Assembly (NCBI GenBank): GCA_934667795.1
Contig: CAKUMP010000196.1
Span: 1 to 5,039, forward strand
DNA: 5,039 bases
Source: an uncultured Chthoniobacterales bacterium
GTDB taxonomy: Bacteria > Verrucomicrobiota > Verrucomicrobiia > Chthoniobacterales > CAKUMP01
Direction: 5' to 3'
Part shown: one piece after another, positions 4,321 to 5,039 of the stretch
How the letters are laid out: each line of letters begins with the position of its first letter
Position numbering within the stretch: the stretch's first letter is position 1
Position numbers and translations under genes: made by a program
Notes under the pieces: generated by a model
What the model was told of the DNA's origin: nothing
Database searches by the model: none
Seen by the model: only the letters and a program-made list of their open reading frames with translations

Positions 4321-5039
4321 TTTGTTTTGTTTTGTTCTTTGGAAGAAAATAGAAGAGTCCCTCCTTTAGACATACGAAGAATTGTTCCATGTACATCGTA
4401 TTCGTAGGTTAGGTCGCCTCGTTTTTCCCTGACCAAAAATCCAAATTCGTCGTAGGAAAAGGTTGATTCCAAGACCGAATCTGAAGCTATTATGCTTTCC
4501 CGCCTCTTTACTCCCGCTAACTTCCCGCTGATAAACCAAGTCGTGATCTTTTTCACGCCATCAGGCCCCTGAACAATCTCCTCTCCCTTGGCTTTGTCAT
4601 GATGCCAGAATTCTTTCTGCTTCTTCGCATTCTCACGCCCAATCGCTGCATTTTCAAACGGCTTCTCACCCGGCTTGATCTCGTACTTCCATTCTCCATC
4701 GCTAATTATTTCTCCATTTGCCGCATTCCAGGTCAACAAACTTTCTTCCACCTCTACCGTCGGCTTCACATCCGGCGTCACGCCAAACTTGAACTCTACA
4801 ACCTCTCCGGATGCTGTCTCCACCGTTGCCAGACTTTTCTCTAATTTCCCTATCACATTACGTCCCGCAATGGATTGCACCATTGGACGCTCACCAAATA
4901 CAAAGCGTACTTGCTGTCCATCTTTCGATTGTACCAGCAACCCTCCCGTCTCCTCCTTAAATCGTACCACCACCGTTCCCCCTTCCCGAATCTCGGACAC
5001 CTTTCTGCCATTATAAATATAATCAAATACCCGCTCCTT
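4317..5039 (-). CDS. YD-repeat (RHS-like) protein, C-terminal 240 residues
   Basis: The frame is open to the window's right edge, so the 5' end is missing. A GTG at 5000 could be mistaken for a start, but the 13 codons before it (ending VFDYIYNGRK) already read as repeat sequence. Visible residues 4-20 (VFDYIYNGRKVSEIREG), 193-209 (TFSYDEFGFLVREKRGD) and 211-225 (TYEYDVHGTILRMSK) are YD repeats, which build large extracellular beta-cage shells. The part between is strand-rich (GQQVRFVFGE, GEVVEFKFG, GEWKYEIKPGEKPF). The protein ends about 15 residues after the last repeat with no toxin domain and no RHS core motif such as a DPxGxxD stretch, so it is unlikely to be a standard polymorphic toxin in this part. 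It is the first visible gene of the operon, and its TGA lies inside the next ATG. Confidence 0.82.
   Translation of the reverse strand, partial: KERVFDYIYNGRKVSEIREGGTVVVRFKEETGGLLVQSKDGQQVRFVFGERPMVQSIAGRNVIGKLEKSLATVETASGEVVEFKFGVTPDVKPTVEVEESLLTWNAANGEIISDGEWKYEIKPGEKPFENAAIGRENAKKQKEFWHHDKAKGEEIVQGPDGVKKITTWFISGKLAGVKRRESIIASDSVLESTFSYDEFGFLVREKRGDLTYEYDVHGTILRMSKGGTLLFSSKEQNKTK

Noticed and set aside
4675..5016. Plus-strand open frame of 113 codons opposite the YD-repeat gene
   Set aside because: The translation is Ser/Thr/Pro-rich with no motif, as expected for the antisense of a coding region.

Overview
The window looks like a chromosomal segment of a bacterium from the Planctomycetota-Verrucomicrobiota-Lentisphaerota group, most likely Verrucomicrobiota. 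This placement is an inference. It rests on a PEP-CTERM sorting tail, a DUF1573 lipoprotein, a YD-repeat protein, an AATCTG(T/C)G-type intergenic repeat, and starts that mostly lack strong Shine-Dalgarno sequences.

Layout, left to right. Bases 1-413 hold no gene I can support. They contain three tandem 10-bp AATCTG units, a second diverged copy of that motif, and several palindromes leading up to the first gene. Bases 414-1505 (+) encode a secreted PEP-CTERM protein with a short RTX-like glycine/aspartate segment just before its sorting tail. About 1503-1796 is a small MITE-like element with matching terminal inverted repeats, probable TA target duplications, a transposase N-terminal remnant on the minus strand and a strong plus-strand terminator. 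Its left repeat supplies the stop codon of the PEP-CTERM gene. Bases 1822-2283 (+) are a decayed piece of an alpha/beta-hydrolase gene with no N-terminal half, a lost nucleophile and an internal stop.

The right half (5039 down to 2280, minus strand) is a compact four-gene operon. It runs from a YD-repeat protein whose 5' end lies beyond the window, to a secreted 136-residue cysteine-rich protein, to a 306-residue exported protein that may have a LolA/RseB-like fold, to a DUF1573 lipoprotein. All three junctions are 4-base ATGA overlaps, so the four products are probably made in fixed proportion by translational coupling. Every downstream member carries an export signal, so the operon looks like a cell-envelope or secreted module. 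Its function is unknown and it is the best candidate here for an undescribed system.

The operon converges on the hydrolase remnant: the two stop codons overlap within 2280-2283, and I see no terminator between them. The AT-rich genes at the operon's 3' end differ in base composition from the YD-repeat gene and the PEP-CTERM gene, which hints at a mosaic origin.
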